Shown here in pieces: positions 47,550-59,757 of a stretch of 64,000 bases of DNA (positions within the stretch are counted from its first letter, which is position 1; each line of letters starts with the position of its first letter). This DNA is from Atherinomorus stipes (taxonomy: Eukaryota; Chordata; Actinopteri; Atheriniformes; Atherinidae): contig JALJCO010013386.1 of assembly GCA_023101725.1 (NCBI GenBank), forward strand, positions 434,001 through 498,000. The letters are read 5' to 3'. A model generated the notes under the pieces. That model was not told the DNA's origin. It saw only the letters and a program-made list of their open reading frames with translations, and searched no databases. The position numbers and the translations under genes were made by a program.

Positions 47550-49372
47550 TGACATATCAGCATTTCATCCTGACACACATCTGTTTATAGAACAAAAGAC
47601 ATTCAAACCTGCACACATACAGACATTGAGTGACAGGGAGAGTGGGTGAGTGGAGGGTTACAGAAACATGGAGAAAAGAAAAGTGTCTTTGAAAGTAAAC
47701 AAAGACAGAGTGATCGGGACCAGATTGGTGCAGATCAAACAGTAGTGCTGAAGTAGGAGGAGAGAGGCCTCTGATGGAGACATCAAACAGAACTAATGTA
47801 AACCACATATCAGCCTGACATCATGCACACACACACAAACACACATGCACCCAATAATGCACTGCAGATAGACACAAAGAAGGAAAACCAACACACAAGC
47901 GGAGTGGACATCAGATCTTACTCGCTCGCAGACATAAACAGGTTCTGTCAGAATTACATGCACACGTGTTAATATGTACAAGACAGCAATTAAAGCCCTA
48001 TCATGCAAGCCCTGTCCAACCCACACACATGCACGCATGCACACACTGACATCAGGAGCCACATATTCAAGTAATACTCTGTGACTATTAGAGTAATTTC
48101 TTTCCAAGGAGTTAAAATGATGGAGCATAGAAAAAATCAGTGACGTGCAGAGCCAAGATTTGAAGTAAAACCAAACAAACTGTAAGGATTTTTGACCAGG
48201 AGTTTGTACTCATTAGGGATAAATTACAAAAGGGTTAGACAATACATAGCTGCTGGAAAAGATTGGAATATGCTTGGAAATGAATGCATTTTTAATCTCT
48301 TGCATGATTTTTCTTTGCCTGCGACATTCAACTGCAGACCCATGATGTCAGATGATTGACAGAAGGACGATAAAGAGGTGTGTACAGTGGTGACTTGGCT
48401 GCAATCGAGTCTCTGTGTGTGAGACCGAGAGGTTACAACAAGGTCAGAGGTAGGACAAGCCTGTGGAAAAAAGCAAAAGGAGGAAGATAAAGATGTAAGC
48501 CCAGCCCAGCTTTGCTCTGGAGACTTCATCACTCCCTGAAAGCATTCCTGGTGCTGCACTCAGCAATACACATTAAAAAACATGATAGAAGCAAGAAAAA
48601 AAAGATTAAAAAGATAAATAGGTGTTTTTATAACTTATCTATAGCTGCATGAAGTGGAAGAAGCTCCTCCATTTATCATTTTTTTGAGGGAGCCACAAAA
48701 CAGTTGGATGATGTCTGTCGTCAAAAGTGTCAAATGCTGTTTAATGAGATGAGATCCATTTTATCTAAAAGAATGTCAATTAGTTTAGTTGTACTGTTGA
48801 GGAAAAGTTAAATACTCCCTCAAAGAATCAAGTCAGAGTTTTTTTGACACTTGGAACCATTCAAACCACATTAGGAAATGATCTAGACTACATTCGCTGC
48901 ATTCTTTTAGTGGTGTGTGTCAATGAGCTCTGGGCAGCATTGAAGGAGGGTGACTTTGACTTTACTGAACTGCCTTTAATGAATCTTGTATGAATGACTA
49001 CTACAAGCCACTTCCTTGGGTGAGGCTATTGGATGACTGTCTGGGTAAAACATAAAGCATTTTGAAGTGTGTACGGCCTTCAGCATGTTTTCAATCACTC
49101 AGTTATGTCAGACTTTTATTTCCAGGTCAAGTCAGGTTGGGTCAGGAGCTGACTTGGAGGTATTTGCAGGTAAAAGGTCAGCTCATGTATTATACAATGT
49201 TTTTGTCAGTGGCTGCAGATTAGCTAACACCCATGGTCTCTCAAGACACAGGCTTAGAAGTTTTTTTTTTTTTAAGGCTGTATGTTTTATATATAAATGA
49301 CGATAAAATAAATCCTGAACACATCTGAAATGAGTAAAATTCTTAAATGAGCAACAACACATGACATATTAA
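47246..49372. other. 2.1 kb intergenic, no gene recognised
   Basis: Contains a 30-bp poly(A) tract (47517-47546) and CA-rich sequence at 47822-47850. Nothing else was recognised. Confidence 0.55.
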
Positions 49373-50149
49373 AGGAGTGATGACATAGCAGTAAAAACTA
49401 GTTTATGTTGTTGGCATTACTACATATGTAAATACTCCAAAGAAAAAAACAGCATTTTTTTACAGTGGGGTATTGTTTTGAAACGCCAGACCTCACTTCC
49501 TCAGTAAAAGACTTGGGTGCAGTAATGATATGCAGCTTTACCCAGAGACAAAGTTGACTTCATTTTGATTGGCTACACTTTATTTGGCTATAACCTTATT
49601 TGGAAAAAACTAGGTCAAGCTGCGGTTGGACTTTGCTAAAGGCTAACTGCTAGCAACATGGGCACTTCAGACAGTGAGCTACGTTTATCAGACAAAACAA
49701 CATTTAGAAAATAAATCAACTTACAGGTAATGACAAGGTTGTGGTCGCCTCCCTCAGTGTTCCTGCAGAAGTTTTCTTTTAAACCCATTTGTTTGAAAAC
49801 CCAGACCTGACTGCACAGAAGTTACTACTAGCTCCATACACGCAGCTGAATCAGACAGGGAGGGGGGAGCGGGGGAGCAAACTAACGGTGCATAGACCAT
49901 TAGGAGAAAGGTCTGCTTACTTGATAGTGTGCTCTTATTGGAGCAATTGAATTACATAAAATGATAGAACTACGTAGAATGATAGGCTGCTGTCTGATTC
50001 AACCGTTTCTGAGCAGAGAGACAAAGCTGACAGACCATAAACAGGAACTTTGACTTTCACTCTGGACATTCACATGGCCTCATCAGTGCACAACAGATCA
50101 TATTATACACCCAAACCCCAGAAAAGTGAAATTTGATGTCATGGCACCT
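49373..50149 (+). mobile_element. TTAA-flanked (piggyBac-like) MITE, copy 1
   Basis: Flanked by TTAA on both sides (49369-49372, 50150-50153). The ends are AGGAGTGATGACATAG and TGATGTCATGGCACCT, related inverted ends. The interior is about 777 bp without a credible frame. An inverted copy lies at 60602-61371. TTAA target duplication is the hallmark of piggyBac-type transposition; the superfamily assignment rests on that alone. Confidence 0.82.
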
Positions 50150-50324
50150 TTAAACAATCTCATCATTTATTTGGTAAAAACTAAGCCACATGGTGTGAAT
50201 AAAGAGTCCTCATGAGTGTCAGCCAGGTGCTGCAAAATTTAATCCCTTTCAATATTTACCAGCTAATGTGTTAACCTCTGTCATAGCAGAAGCTTTTGTA
50301 GTTTGACAGTCATCAGCAAACACA

Positions 50325-51725
50325 ATGCCAAGGAGGAAAAACAGGAATTTTTATAGAGAAACAATTGTTGCTGCCCGTCAAGAAGGGTTATAAGGTCGTT
50401 TACAAAGAACTGTAACTCATCGTTCCACACTGAGAAAGAAGTGGAGAACATTCAAAATTGTTGCCAGTTTTCCCAGTTGTGAATATTCCAACAAGTTCAT
50501 CCCCAAAAGCAGACCTTGCAATACAAATGTCGAGAGCTCCATCTGAGACTCCACAGACTCAAGTTAACATGTTAAAGGTTGAATATGGAACACGGACAGA
50601 ACAGCGACATCACGTGTGTCTAGGTTGTAGTTGCAACGGCAGAACAACAACTCCAGCCGCTGGGATGCCAGGCTCGCTGCTGATACGCAAGTGACCAGCA
50701 GCCTGCAGCATGTCCAACAAGTAACACGGAGTTTATAACTGACAGCTAACGTTAGCCATGTTAGCAAACAAGTTAGCTTACAGAAGAAGCAAGAAAAGTT
50801 GCCATTTCCGTGTTTTGATGCCGTGGAAAACGGTTTTGCTCTTCTCAGGTCACTCCTCCTCAGAAACAGATAACAATATCTTCAGGGCTCTGAAGCAGCT
50901 GCTTCACTCGCCATCTCCACTGTTTCCCCCTGTTCCAGCCTAACTGTGCCCAAAATATTGTTGCCACACAGAGATCGTATTTGGCAACCCAAAATGGCGG
51001 TGTGTATTGGCTTATAGACGTAAATATAATGCCATTATCGAACCCGTAAAAATTTATTTTATAATTATTTTTAGCCTAAATATAATTTTTCTAGAAAATG
51101 TTGTACTTTCATTCTGTACTCCCCCAAATGACCTGTGGAAGTATTATTTTTTTTTAAATATAGCTTTTAATAAAAATGTTCCATATTCAACCTTTAAATG
51201 TTATTTTAAGACAGAAAAACTATTATGGCTTGTTTGGAAGGGTGACCAAGAGAGATCCTCTTCTTCCTTTAAAAAAAAAGAAAGGGTTTTGCTGTTTTGG
51301 TTCATAAGGATGCTTCTGAACAAACTATGCAAGACTTCACATTAGTATAAACATCTCATACCAGCTATCAGGCCCATCGGTGGGGGGGTAGTGATCAGGG
51401 CTTATTACAGCCCCAGGACCTGGACACCTGGCAATCTTTGTGCCAATCAAGAACTCCTCTGAGTCAAATGTAAAGCCATCTGTCTGACAGCTGAAGCCTG
51501 GCAGAAATTGGGTCATGGGACAATGATCTCAAACACAGCATCAAATCTACAATGTAATTATTGAGAAAAGAAACAAGGTGATGTCCAGACCTCAACCTGA
51601 TTCGAATTTTGTGGAGGGCCCTTAAGCCAGCTGTGTATAAACAAATGCCCAGAAACCTCAATGAACTAAAGCAACATTGAAAAGAAAGTAGGCCAAAATT
51701 CCTCCACAAGAATGTAAAATAAAGG
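50325..51725 (+). pseudogene. Decayed Tc1-type transposase gene, interrupted by a MITE
   Basis: Transposase-derived text is recognisable on the plus strand on both sides of an insertion. The left part (50325-50571) runs from ttgctgcccgtcaagaaggg to atctgagactccacagact. The right part (51194-51725) includes ttatggcttgtttggaaggg, ccaggacctggacacctgg, gtccagacctcaacctgatt and gggccaaaattcctcc analogues, in the order of a full Tc1 transposase. Stops and deletions are frequent. Terminal repeats were not located. Confidence 0.72.
50576..51193. mobile_element. Second TTAA-flanked MITE, nested in Tc1 remnant
   Basis: The left end AGGTTGAATATGGAACA and right end TGTTCCATATTCAACCT are a perfect 17-bp inverted repeat. 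TTAA flanks both sides (50572-50575, 51194-51197). It is 618 bp with no transposase. Taking it out with one TTAA rejoins the broken Tc1 text at aacatgTTAAatgtt, which supports both boundaries. Confidence 0.88.
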
Positions 51726-52631
51726 TAACAGCATAGACAAAATGATTACGACAAATTAAATGCCATGATGACACCTGTAGAAAAAATTAACAAAGCTCAA
51801 AGTAGCTTGTACTAAGTCATTAGTTATGAGGTAAAAAGTGTAGCGAAAATACTCTTTAAATGTTTATAACAGAGCCGTCACTTCAGTATTTATTCAAATG
51901 TGACTTTTCCCAGGGAAAAGAGTGATATTTACCGAATTATCAGAAAAATGCTCTCCCTACAGTCCTGGCTGCTTTGCCAAGAGATACTGTTAACCTCTGA
52001 AGTGGAGCCAGGGCAAGCGATATCCAATCTCCCCATTTTTCTCAGGCTGCTTGTCTTTTTGGTTTTGCTTGCTGTCTTTCCTTCTTTTCTGTACCCCTAT
52101 TCATTTAAACTATTGAGGAGCCTATTGAACAGTGACCTAATTAATTTGCTAAACAATTAAGGGGTGTGGTGTATGTGTGTGTTCATGCATGATTAATGAC
52201 TTAATTAGTATGTGTATACGTGTTCACATGTTTTCGGCTGTTGTTAGTCTAGCATTTGTTAAATGTGTTTTGAAGTTTATCAGTGTGCTATGATGTTCAT
52301 AACGCTGCCTGCCCTGCTAAGTATAAAGGGCGTACTGTTAGATTTTAGCCTTAGCTGTTGTCCTGAGAGGTTCAATAACACCATGTTAATAACCAGTGTT
52401 TGGCATTCCTTGGACATGAATGAAGGCATATCAGGTATTAAATCCAGCAGTTCTGGCTGAGACGCAATTGGAGGATTACAAAAAGGGCAAAAAGCAGAAC
52501 AGTTCTAAATCAGAAAGTCTGAAAAATCAATTTGGAGCTCAAATATCTCAGGAAAATCAGACTAGATTGATAAATAAATAAGCAGAGGAAGATGGAGTCT
52601 TTCATTTTGTCCCTAATTTTAATTAGACATG

Positions 52632-52670
<39 letters not shown>

Positions 52671-53688
52671 GCATATGCATACCACCTTTGCTGGGTTATT
52701 TTACAAGGATTACGCTGGCAATTACATGGGGTGTATTTACTGGCTGTTCCCACATTCCAGTCTCTCTAACCTTCTTTTTTTTTTCTTTCTTTTGGTTATT
52801 CTTTCTTCCTGGTTCTTTCAATCTTTTATGAACTCTTTTGTCCTCATTCCTTTCATTGTCAGAAAGAGAAATTTATCTGAGTGGAGAATATAGGACTGCA
52901 GCTTTCCTCCTATATTAACATTTCAATCACGCTTTTAGATCAGAGAAGGAAAATAAACTCAAGTGTGTTTGTGCCTTTTGCTCCCCTGCACTGTATGCTG
53001 CATCTCTCCCTTTCTCTCTCTCTCTTTCTCCAACTATTCTAGACCCATAAGAGCCAATTCAATAAGTGAATGATAATCCCTGTAGGAGCAAGGAGCAGTC
53101 GGGTGAAGGGCCTTTGTAGTTTGGAAGGTAGATTAGCACGGTGGCTGTAGAGAGAACAGAGTTCTTTGTCTCACTAAAAGCCTGGGATTAGATATAGGGA
53201 CTGGCCTATGAACTTAGGGGAACATTGTGTGCACTTTTGTTTGCAAATATTTATGTGAGCATGTGTGGGAATCAAGAAATAGCCACTTCTAAAAACATAA
53301 ACTTCTATTTAAAAGTTAACAAAACAAAACAAGACACACACAAAACAAAAAAAAAAAAAAAAAAAACGTGATTCCCTTGACATTAGCATCAGTAGTTAAT
53401 CCACCTGTAAAAAATTGTTACAATCTCAATTCCAAAGAAGCTGGAACAGTGGCAACAAAAGGCTGGAAAAGTAATTAGTGCAAATAAAAAACAACTAATT
53501 AGATTAACTGGCTACAGGCTAGTAATATGACAGGGTATGAAATGAGAGGCAGCGAGCCTCTCAGATGTTAAGATGGATGGAGATTTTCCCATCTGCAGCA
53601 AACTGCTTCTAAAAATTGTGGAACCATATCCAAAAAAATGTTTTCTTCACATAAAGTTGCAAAGACTTTGAAGATACCACCATCTACA
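51726..53688. other. 2 kb intergenic, no gene recognised
   Basis: Contains a CA microsatellite (52636-52667), CT-rich sequence at 53004-53034 and a poly(A) tract near 53348-53367. No gene seen. Confidence 0.55.
52636..52667. repeat. (CA)n microsatellite
   Basis: About 16 uninterrupted CA units. Confidence 0.95.
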
Positions 53689-53893
53689 GCAAGGTTACTC
53701 AATATGGTCCTAAAAAGCCCACAATCCTGCAGGTTTTCCAATGTCTCCATGTTCTAACACACCTGACTCAAGTTAATGAGTCATTATGCAGAGCTTGATT
53801 GGTTATTGGATCTATTTGATTTGAGTCAGGTGTGTCTGCGCAGGGAGACACTGAAAACCTGCAGGATTGCGGCTCTCTGGAACCATACTGAGC
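53689..53893. mobile_element. Palindromic hAT-type MITE, copy C
   Basis: Shares the mirrored arms of copies A and B: aatcctgcaggttttcc with gaaaacctgcaggatt, and acacacctgactcaag with ttgagtcaggtgtgt. Its outer ends have diverged (caaggttactcaa / aaccatactg). Confidence 0.75.
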
Positions 53894-54240
53894 ACAACAG
53901 GGGCCAATACTACGAAGCAGGATTTTCTCTTATCGAAGTAACAGCGTTTACCTTGGGTTTTCCGTCCTCTGACGCTAGTTCACTTCTAATCGGGGTAAAT
54001 TATGGTGATCACCTTACCTGCTCTGGAACAGGTTAAGTTCTGGATAAGTGATCAGCCACCACCATCTCCTGACCAATCAGCTGTCTTGGAAAATGTCCTG
54101 GCCATTAAAGATTCTATCAGCATTGATGCGGGGATTGTTAGAGGAGCACACAACAGCTTTTCATTGGATGGTTTGTGCAACATTTGTCAGCTGATGGAGA
54201 CATATGTTCCGGATGTAACACTTTACCTATAACTTTTCCC
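53894..54240 (+). pseudogene. Possible Harbinger-type nuclease N-terminal remnant
   Basis: The start contains tactacgaagcaggatttt, a phrase often seen at fish Harbinger ends. The frame at 54002-54232 ends ISIDAGIVRGAHN, then FSLDGLCNICQLMETYVPDV, similar in pattern to the N-terminal region of HARBI1-like nucleases (.IVR.A....RF..D.L.YLC.LL.P.V). It is too decayed to be sure. Confidence 0.4.
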
Positions 54241-54704
54241 CAAGTCTGTTTAGCTTCACTATGCACCAGAAACTAGAAAGTGCTAGTACTGATTAACAGC
54301 CATGTTAACACATTCATGTTGAATGGAAACTTCACAGAGACTGCTTCATAAAGTCAATGTGTCATGAAGGTAACCATTCCTAGCCCCCATAAGCCCTTGC
54401 ATGAAATATGCGACCGGCTTCCATTCCGACCGAAACCAGTGTTTATTTACATGCTAGATGTCCCCGCTACTCCACTTTTTACAAACGTTTTAGGTAAACA
54501 TAGGAACATCAGCTGTCACAGCTCAGACAAGAGAATGTTAAAATCCCTCTGCCTCGTGAAACAGAGGGAGGGGAGGAGGATATGACAATCTGACCAAAAT
54601 AACAAACAGTAGCATTATTAGCCATGTTAGCCACTTAGCTCTGTCAAGTCTGACTGCGAAGCCATGAGCAATCTTAAAAGCTTTGAGACTTGTCACTACC
54701 TACA
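54241..54704. other. Intergenic, nothing recognised
   Basis: No gene or named repeat visible. Confidence 0.5.
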
Positions 54705-55090
54705 TGATAATAATAATAATAATACATTTTATTTGAAAAGCGCCTTATCAGAGCACCCCAAGAACACTGCACAGAGCAGATAAAACATTAAAAACAGTAA
54801 GCTAAAACACTAAACATAAAAGTTCCCACATAAAAACAACATTGGATTGGTGTGTGGACTTGGTTGGAATAAGAGTGTCTGTACAGAAGAGTAACGAGTC
54901 TGGATTTACAGAGAGAGAAATGTCTAATGTACGGAGATCGGGAACTCCAGAGATGGGGAGCAGAGTAATACACAGAAATAAGGTTGGTCGTGTTTTGTTG
55001 AAGGAGGTGGGATACAACCTGCCTTCGTATTTTTTTATTTCTATTGGAACATATGGTCGCAGTCTGAAGCCCTCCAGCCAGTCTCTCTCT
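54705..55090 (-). repeat. Interspersed repeat with antisense retroposon-like tail
   Basis: It starts with (ATA)n, then cattttatttgaaaagcgcc and agcaccccaagaacactgca, which look like the reverse of a retroposon 3' tail. This is followed by gggaactccagagatgggga, a phrase found in a common fish repeat. The class is uncertain. Confidence 0.45.
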
Positions 55091-56884
55091 TAGACCGAGG
55101 TGCATGTTCTATACATCACTGTTGTAACTACAAATGTAACTTTCTTTCGCTGTACAACCACGAACATTTTACCGAAACAGAGTAAGGAGATTTTTCTGGG
55201 GCAAATCATTTAGAAATGTTACAGATGCAAGCATGAAAAAGTTCCCCTTTCTGCCGACTGCCAGCCACTTACCAGCCACTTACCAGCCACTTGTCTGCTA
55301 ATTCAATCGCACAGAGAAACGCCTGTGTGCCCGGGGGAAATGATTTCAGAGCACAAATGAATGCCAGGAACAAGGACGTTTCCACACGCCAAGTTTGGAG
55401 ACTGTGTGTGATGACGTATTCGCGGGACAAATCATTCAGCCAGTGATAGTGCACTATTACTGCAACACTTCTGACAAAAAAAGGTGGAATTTTTTTCATG
55501 CCCGCATCTGTATGAACACTCTTGTTGCAACCTTAGAATAAACCACTACGGGAAACGTCAATTTACATTGTAAGTTATGGGTAAGCGGTATTTCCGGCAT
55601 CTCACAGGAAGTTGAGCGCATAATCGTTTGTACATTCGTTAGCTCAGGAATGAATGAGGTGGATAAATATTGCTGGATTTGAACCTGACACTGCGTTCTG
55701 CTGCACTCTGGGGAAGCAATTTCCAGCTCATTTTGCACAGAATTGTCCAATCGCTGGGCTGGACTTCTGCAGTGTCCAATCTGCATTTGGCCTGATGGCG
55801 GGCTTGTCCAATCAAATGGCTGGATTTAAACTTTTACAAAATGCTAAGTAACTCAACAAGTGTAAAAGAAATATTGAAAGTCATAGCTTATCTCCTGAAT
55901 GAATTAAATGAGCTCTATGCACAACTTCACTACTTCCTGAACTTAAGGTAGCTCCTTTGTTTCCTGTCTTTCATTACTGGACAAACTGATTCATCCAGGT
56001 GTGTCTGGCCAGTTTTTGAGGTCAGGCATACCTGGATTAATCAGTTCACTGTTGCTGCAGCAACAGTGTTCCTTTTGGCCTGTATTATTTGCTTAAATTC
56101 TTCATAGTTTTAGAGAATTACTGTCTGCTCCTCCAAAGTCAGCCGCTCTGAAGGGTTTCTCTTTGTGTGTAATGGCTGGAAAGCATTGGCAACGGGATCT
56201 GGATGCTGGACTGGCCTCCCAGCTTCGCTTTCCATTATATTCATCTTCTAAAGTGTGTTACAGCTTGTTAATTATACTGTAGAGTAGCTGGTGATTCCTA
56301 TTGATTTAATGTGGGGCCAGAGCACAAACCAACATCAGAGCTTAGAGTACTGCAACATGGTGGTGCTCTTGTCCTAAAAACATAAAACTTTGCTACGTTT
56401 TTTTTCTTTATATATGCCTATATTTTTCACGTTTGGCATATAATTATTGATAAGACCAGGACTCAGTCTAGTAAATAAAGTTAGCTTGGTTGACCATTTA
56501 AAAAACTTTAAAAAGTAGTATAAAACGATGTTCACACAGCTTGTCTTAACACAATTTCTGCTCTGTGGAGATTTGTTTTTTGTGATTGTTCATTATGATG
56601 TAAACATGGCCTCCATCAAGACTCTACAACCCTGAGTTGTTGTACATGGTTTTAAACATTATTTACATTTTACTGCATCCCACCTCCTCTGCTGCAGATT
56701 GTGACGTTCATCTCATTTCATTGAATGAAGTTGAATTCAGATGAAATGTGACGTGATCACACAAGCTGAGGTTACTTAGCATATAAGATGTGGATCTGAT
56801 TTAGGACGACACAGAAAGCAGACTGGGCCTTATTTATAAAAATTACATTTGTGCCGTTCATATAAGAAAAAACTGATATAGGAA
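55091..56884. other. 1.8 kb intergenic, no gene recognised
   Basis: A small hairpin-forming stretch lies at 55986-56052 (gattcatccaggtgtgtctg / aggcatacctggattaatca). Otherwise nothing is recognised. Confidence 0.5.
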
Positions 56885-57014
56885 ACGCCCTGCGACAGAC
56901 TGGCGACCTGTCCAGGGTGTACCCTGCCTCTCGCCTGATAATAGCTGGGATAGGCTCCAGCAACCCCCGCGACCCTGAACTGGATAAGCGGTACAGAAAA
57001 TGACTGACTGACTG
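56885..57014 (+). mobile_element. RTE/Rex3-like LINE 3' tail
   Basis: cgccctgcgacagactggcg, acctgtccagggtgtaccct and gggataggctccagcaaccc are the well-known 3' end of a widespread fish LINE. It is closed by the short tandem tail tgactgactgactga. The clade name is from memory. Confidence 0.7.
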
Positions 57015-57743
57015 ATATAGGAAACATTTGGGAGAAAAAAGTTATATTTATCTGAAGTGTGAATATAGTTTAAGTGTCTTCACAGAATCTATAATGTTGA
57101 TTATTTTGAGTTACACCATAAAAATCCTGCAATGAAACTAAATTCATTTGACAGAATTTAATGATCTGCTTTTCAGACAAGGTTTTATCTATGAACAGCA
57201 TCACAGGGATCCATAGAAACAAATGATGCTGCTGCACACGAATCACACCAAGTTAGTGAATTTTGATAGATCTCTGATTGTTGTTTCACTGCAGGCTGCA
57301 CATTTATTTCAGCTGTAGTACATGATGCCTCAATTCCACGTAATTATGGTTCTTTAAAAAAGAGAACAAAAAAAGATTTAATCCAGTCATCTTTATATAC
57401 CAGGGGGTGACGTACAGCTAAAACTTAGAATGAAACCGGGTCCGTCTGAGCAGACGATTGACAACTCTGGGAACACAACACCTGCACTACCAGGTGATCT
57501 AACACCGCCCACGGATGCTGCACTGGGTTACATCCAGTGGATCTGACTGACTTCTCGTGCGTGTAGCGAACAATCGGGAGGGAAAAAATTCCGCCATGTG
57601 GAGTTACCCGGTCAATAACAGCCCTACTGCCCTGCAGATTTGGACAAAAAAAAAAACCTGCAGCACAACACCGTACCCCTAAACACCTCTGCGTCAGCTG
57701 CAGGCTCAAACACAGACGCTGCGTGGGTATAAATCCAGCTTTA
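57015..57743. other. Intergenic, nothing recognised
   Basis: No gene or named repeat visible. Confidence 0.5.
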
Positions 57744-57751
57744 CTATCTAT

Positions 57752-58151
57752 TAGGGATGTAACGATAACCAGTAAAATGGTTAACCATGATAAAATTTCC
57801 CCACGATTAGAAATACCGTTTCGAATTTTAATTATCATTAAAACCGTGACTGATTACCGGACTTTGAAAAACTCCCAGTGATGCTGCGCATTGGCTGGAA
57901 AAGCAGTAGCAGTCGCACTTTGCAATGTCTGATTTATTAAAACATGGTGGAAAGCAATAAAGGCACCCACATAGACAGTTCTCTTGAAATTTTTCTCCCC
58001 TTTAAAAAGCACAAAGTAGACATTTGGACCCATTTCGGATGTTTTTAAAGATGCTGGGGGGTATTTCTATAATACCGCGATAAAAATGATAACCGTGATC
58101 ATTTTGGTCACAATAACCGTGATATGAAATTTTCATATCGTTACATCCCTA
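57752..58151. mobile_element. hAT MITE with perfect 8-bp target duplication
   Basis: The ends TAGGGATGTAACGAT and ATCGTTACATCCCTA are perfect inverted repeats over 15 bp. CTATCTAT flanks both sides (57744-57751, 58152-58159). The 8-bp duplication and the ends fit hAT. It is 400 bp, non-coding, with further inverted 'ataaccgtgat' motifs inside. Confidence 0.92.
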
Positions 58152-58659
58152 CTATCTATGTGCGCTCAGAGCACCAATCCAAGCATGTAGCTAACAAAAT
58201 GAATGGACGAAATTCACTTCTGAGCACTGGCAGGAGAACAAAGCACAAATAAAACTACAATAACTTTAAAAAACAATCATGAAAACTGTCTTACCTTTTC
58301 TGTTTGTGGTTAAAACTGGTATTCCTGGTGGAAACACTGCTTAGATCCATAATCCTCTGACTAGTTGCAAACATGTGGTTGGATTAAATGGTGAACTGAA
58401 TCCACTAAAAATACTTTATCCCCTTTATTTGTAAAGTTTATGACATCTTCAAAGCCTTATGGGTGACGAACATCATCAGGTCCACGTTTTCTCTCCGTCC
58501 TCCTTGGGACATTACAAAGAAATTCCTCTGCTGCGCATTACCTTGTGCTGTGTCCACGTGCATAGCAAATATCTGACAACAGAAAATCTTACTGCTAGCG
58601 CCTCCTTCGTGTTTCTAGTGTGAATTTGGGAACTAGCCATAGTTTTTCCTATTTGTTGA
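58152..58659. other. Intergenic, nothing recognised
   Basis: No gene visible. It may be part of the adjacent hAT-derived block. Confidence 0.45.
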
Positions 58660-59560
58660 CATCAGTGTCAATCAATGAATTACCAATGCCCCCCTTAGAG
58701 CACGTAAATGCCCCCCTTTTAAGAATAAAATCCCCACCCCACCCTGATGGTCCCTGAATGCCCCCTCGGGGGTGGTACTGCCCCTGTTGAGAAATACTAG
58801 GTTAAATGATCCAATAAACATGCTCTGCAAAGTCAAAATCTGTAAATATAAAACAAGTTCATCCAGAAAAACATATCTGAGAATATTATCATCCGGTGAA
58901 GCTGATGCTGCTGACAGCGTCATCACCATGGACAGCGCTTTGAAACCATGACACAGTTTAAATAAATACACATATAACAGCAAATTAAAGTCTTAATTTA
59001 CGTTTACACATTCCACAACACCTCTTAAATTCTCTACACAGTATGGGACAGATGGAAAATAAAAACCTTTAGAAAAAAATCCAAACATTGCAGGGATCGG
59101 CTCACACATTTAACAAGAGGCAGTTTTGGCTGGATGTTTTACCAAACCTCCACAATAAAGACGAATAAGCTAAAAGTTTCCCTGGGCCATAATATTAATC
59201 CATGTGAAGAACAGCTGGTTTATAACACAGGCCTACCTGACTAGATGAAAACCAAATCCATCTGCAGGTCTTTCTTTGTGAAGTGGACAATGTCAGCATC
59301 TCAATTGAAGTTTATCCTTTGGCTTGAAATCCATAAGTCCTTTTTCTGTGGACATCAGTGCCAAAACGATCCAGTCCATTACTGTTCCGGGCTGCGTCTT
59401 TATGCGCCTCAGAGCCGAGAAAGAGCGCTCAGCAGAAGATGTGGATACGAGCAGTCATTTTTTCTTTCCACTCCAATTCTGGAGTTGGTTGCCCATTTTT
59501 TATTATTTGATGCTTTTCAAGAAAAGTTACCTTGAAAAGGGTGTTTTTAGCAGCTAGCCA
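58660..59560 (-). pseudogene. hAT transposon remnant with dimerisation-domain end
   Basis: On the minus strand at about 59437-59395 the sequence reads SSAERSFSALRRIKT, followed by a degraded VMDWIVLALMS. This is the C-terminal hAT dimerisation motif (SERSFSALRRIKT.LR..M...RL..LALM). Downstream on that strand, at 58670-58800, lie runs such as gggggcattcaggg and ggggcagtaccaccccc, which resemble a hAT-type terminal region. The N-terminal part of the transposase is not visible here. Confidence 0.7.
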
Positions 59561-59623
59561 CAATGTCACTCTCATTCAACTCATTCAACTCTTGCACTAG
59601 CTCTTACCGCTCTTCTCAGATGG

Positions 59624-59757
59624 CTGTGACATTGTTAGGACTTTATGAAGGCATAGAGCTGGAGTTTTTCGTCCCGCCCACGCAAAATCAAACTGTGATT
59701 GGTCAATTTACCCATCACTCTCCAAGCTAGAATACATATGTTTGCCTGCACCACCAG
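59624..59757 (-). repeat. Dispersed repeat R1, copy 2 (inverted)
   Basis: Reverse-complement match to 21062-21193, roughly 80-85% by eye. It lies just upstream of the hAT transposase remnant in that element's orientation. Confidence 0.7.
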
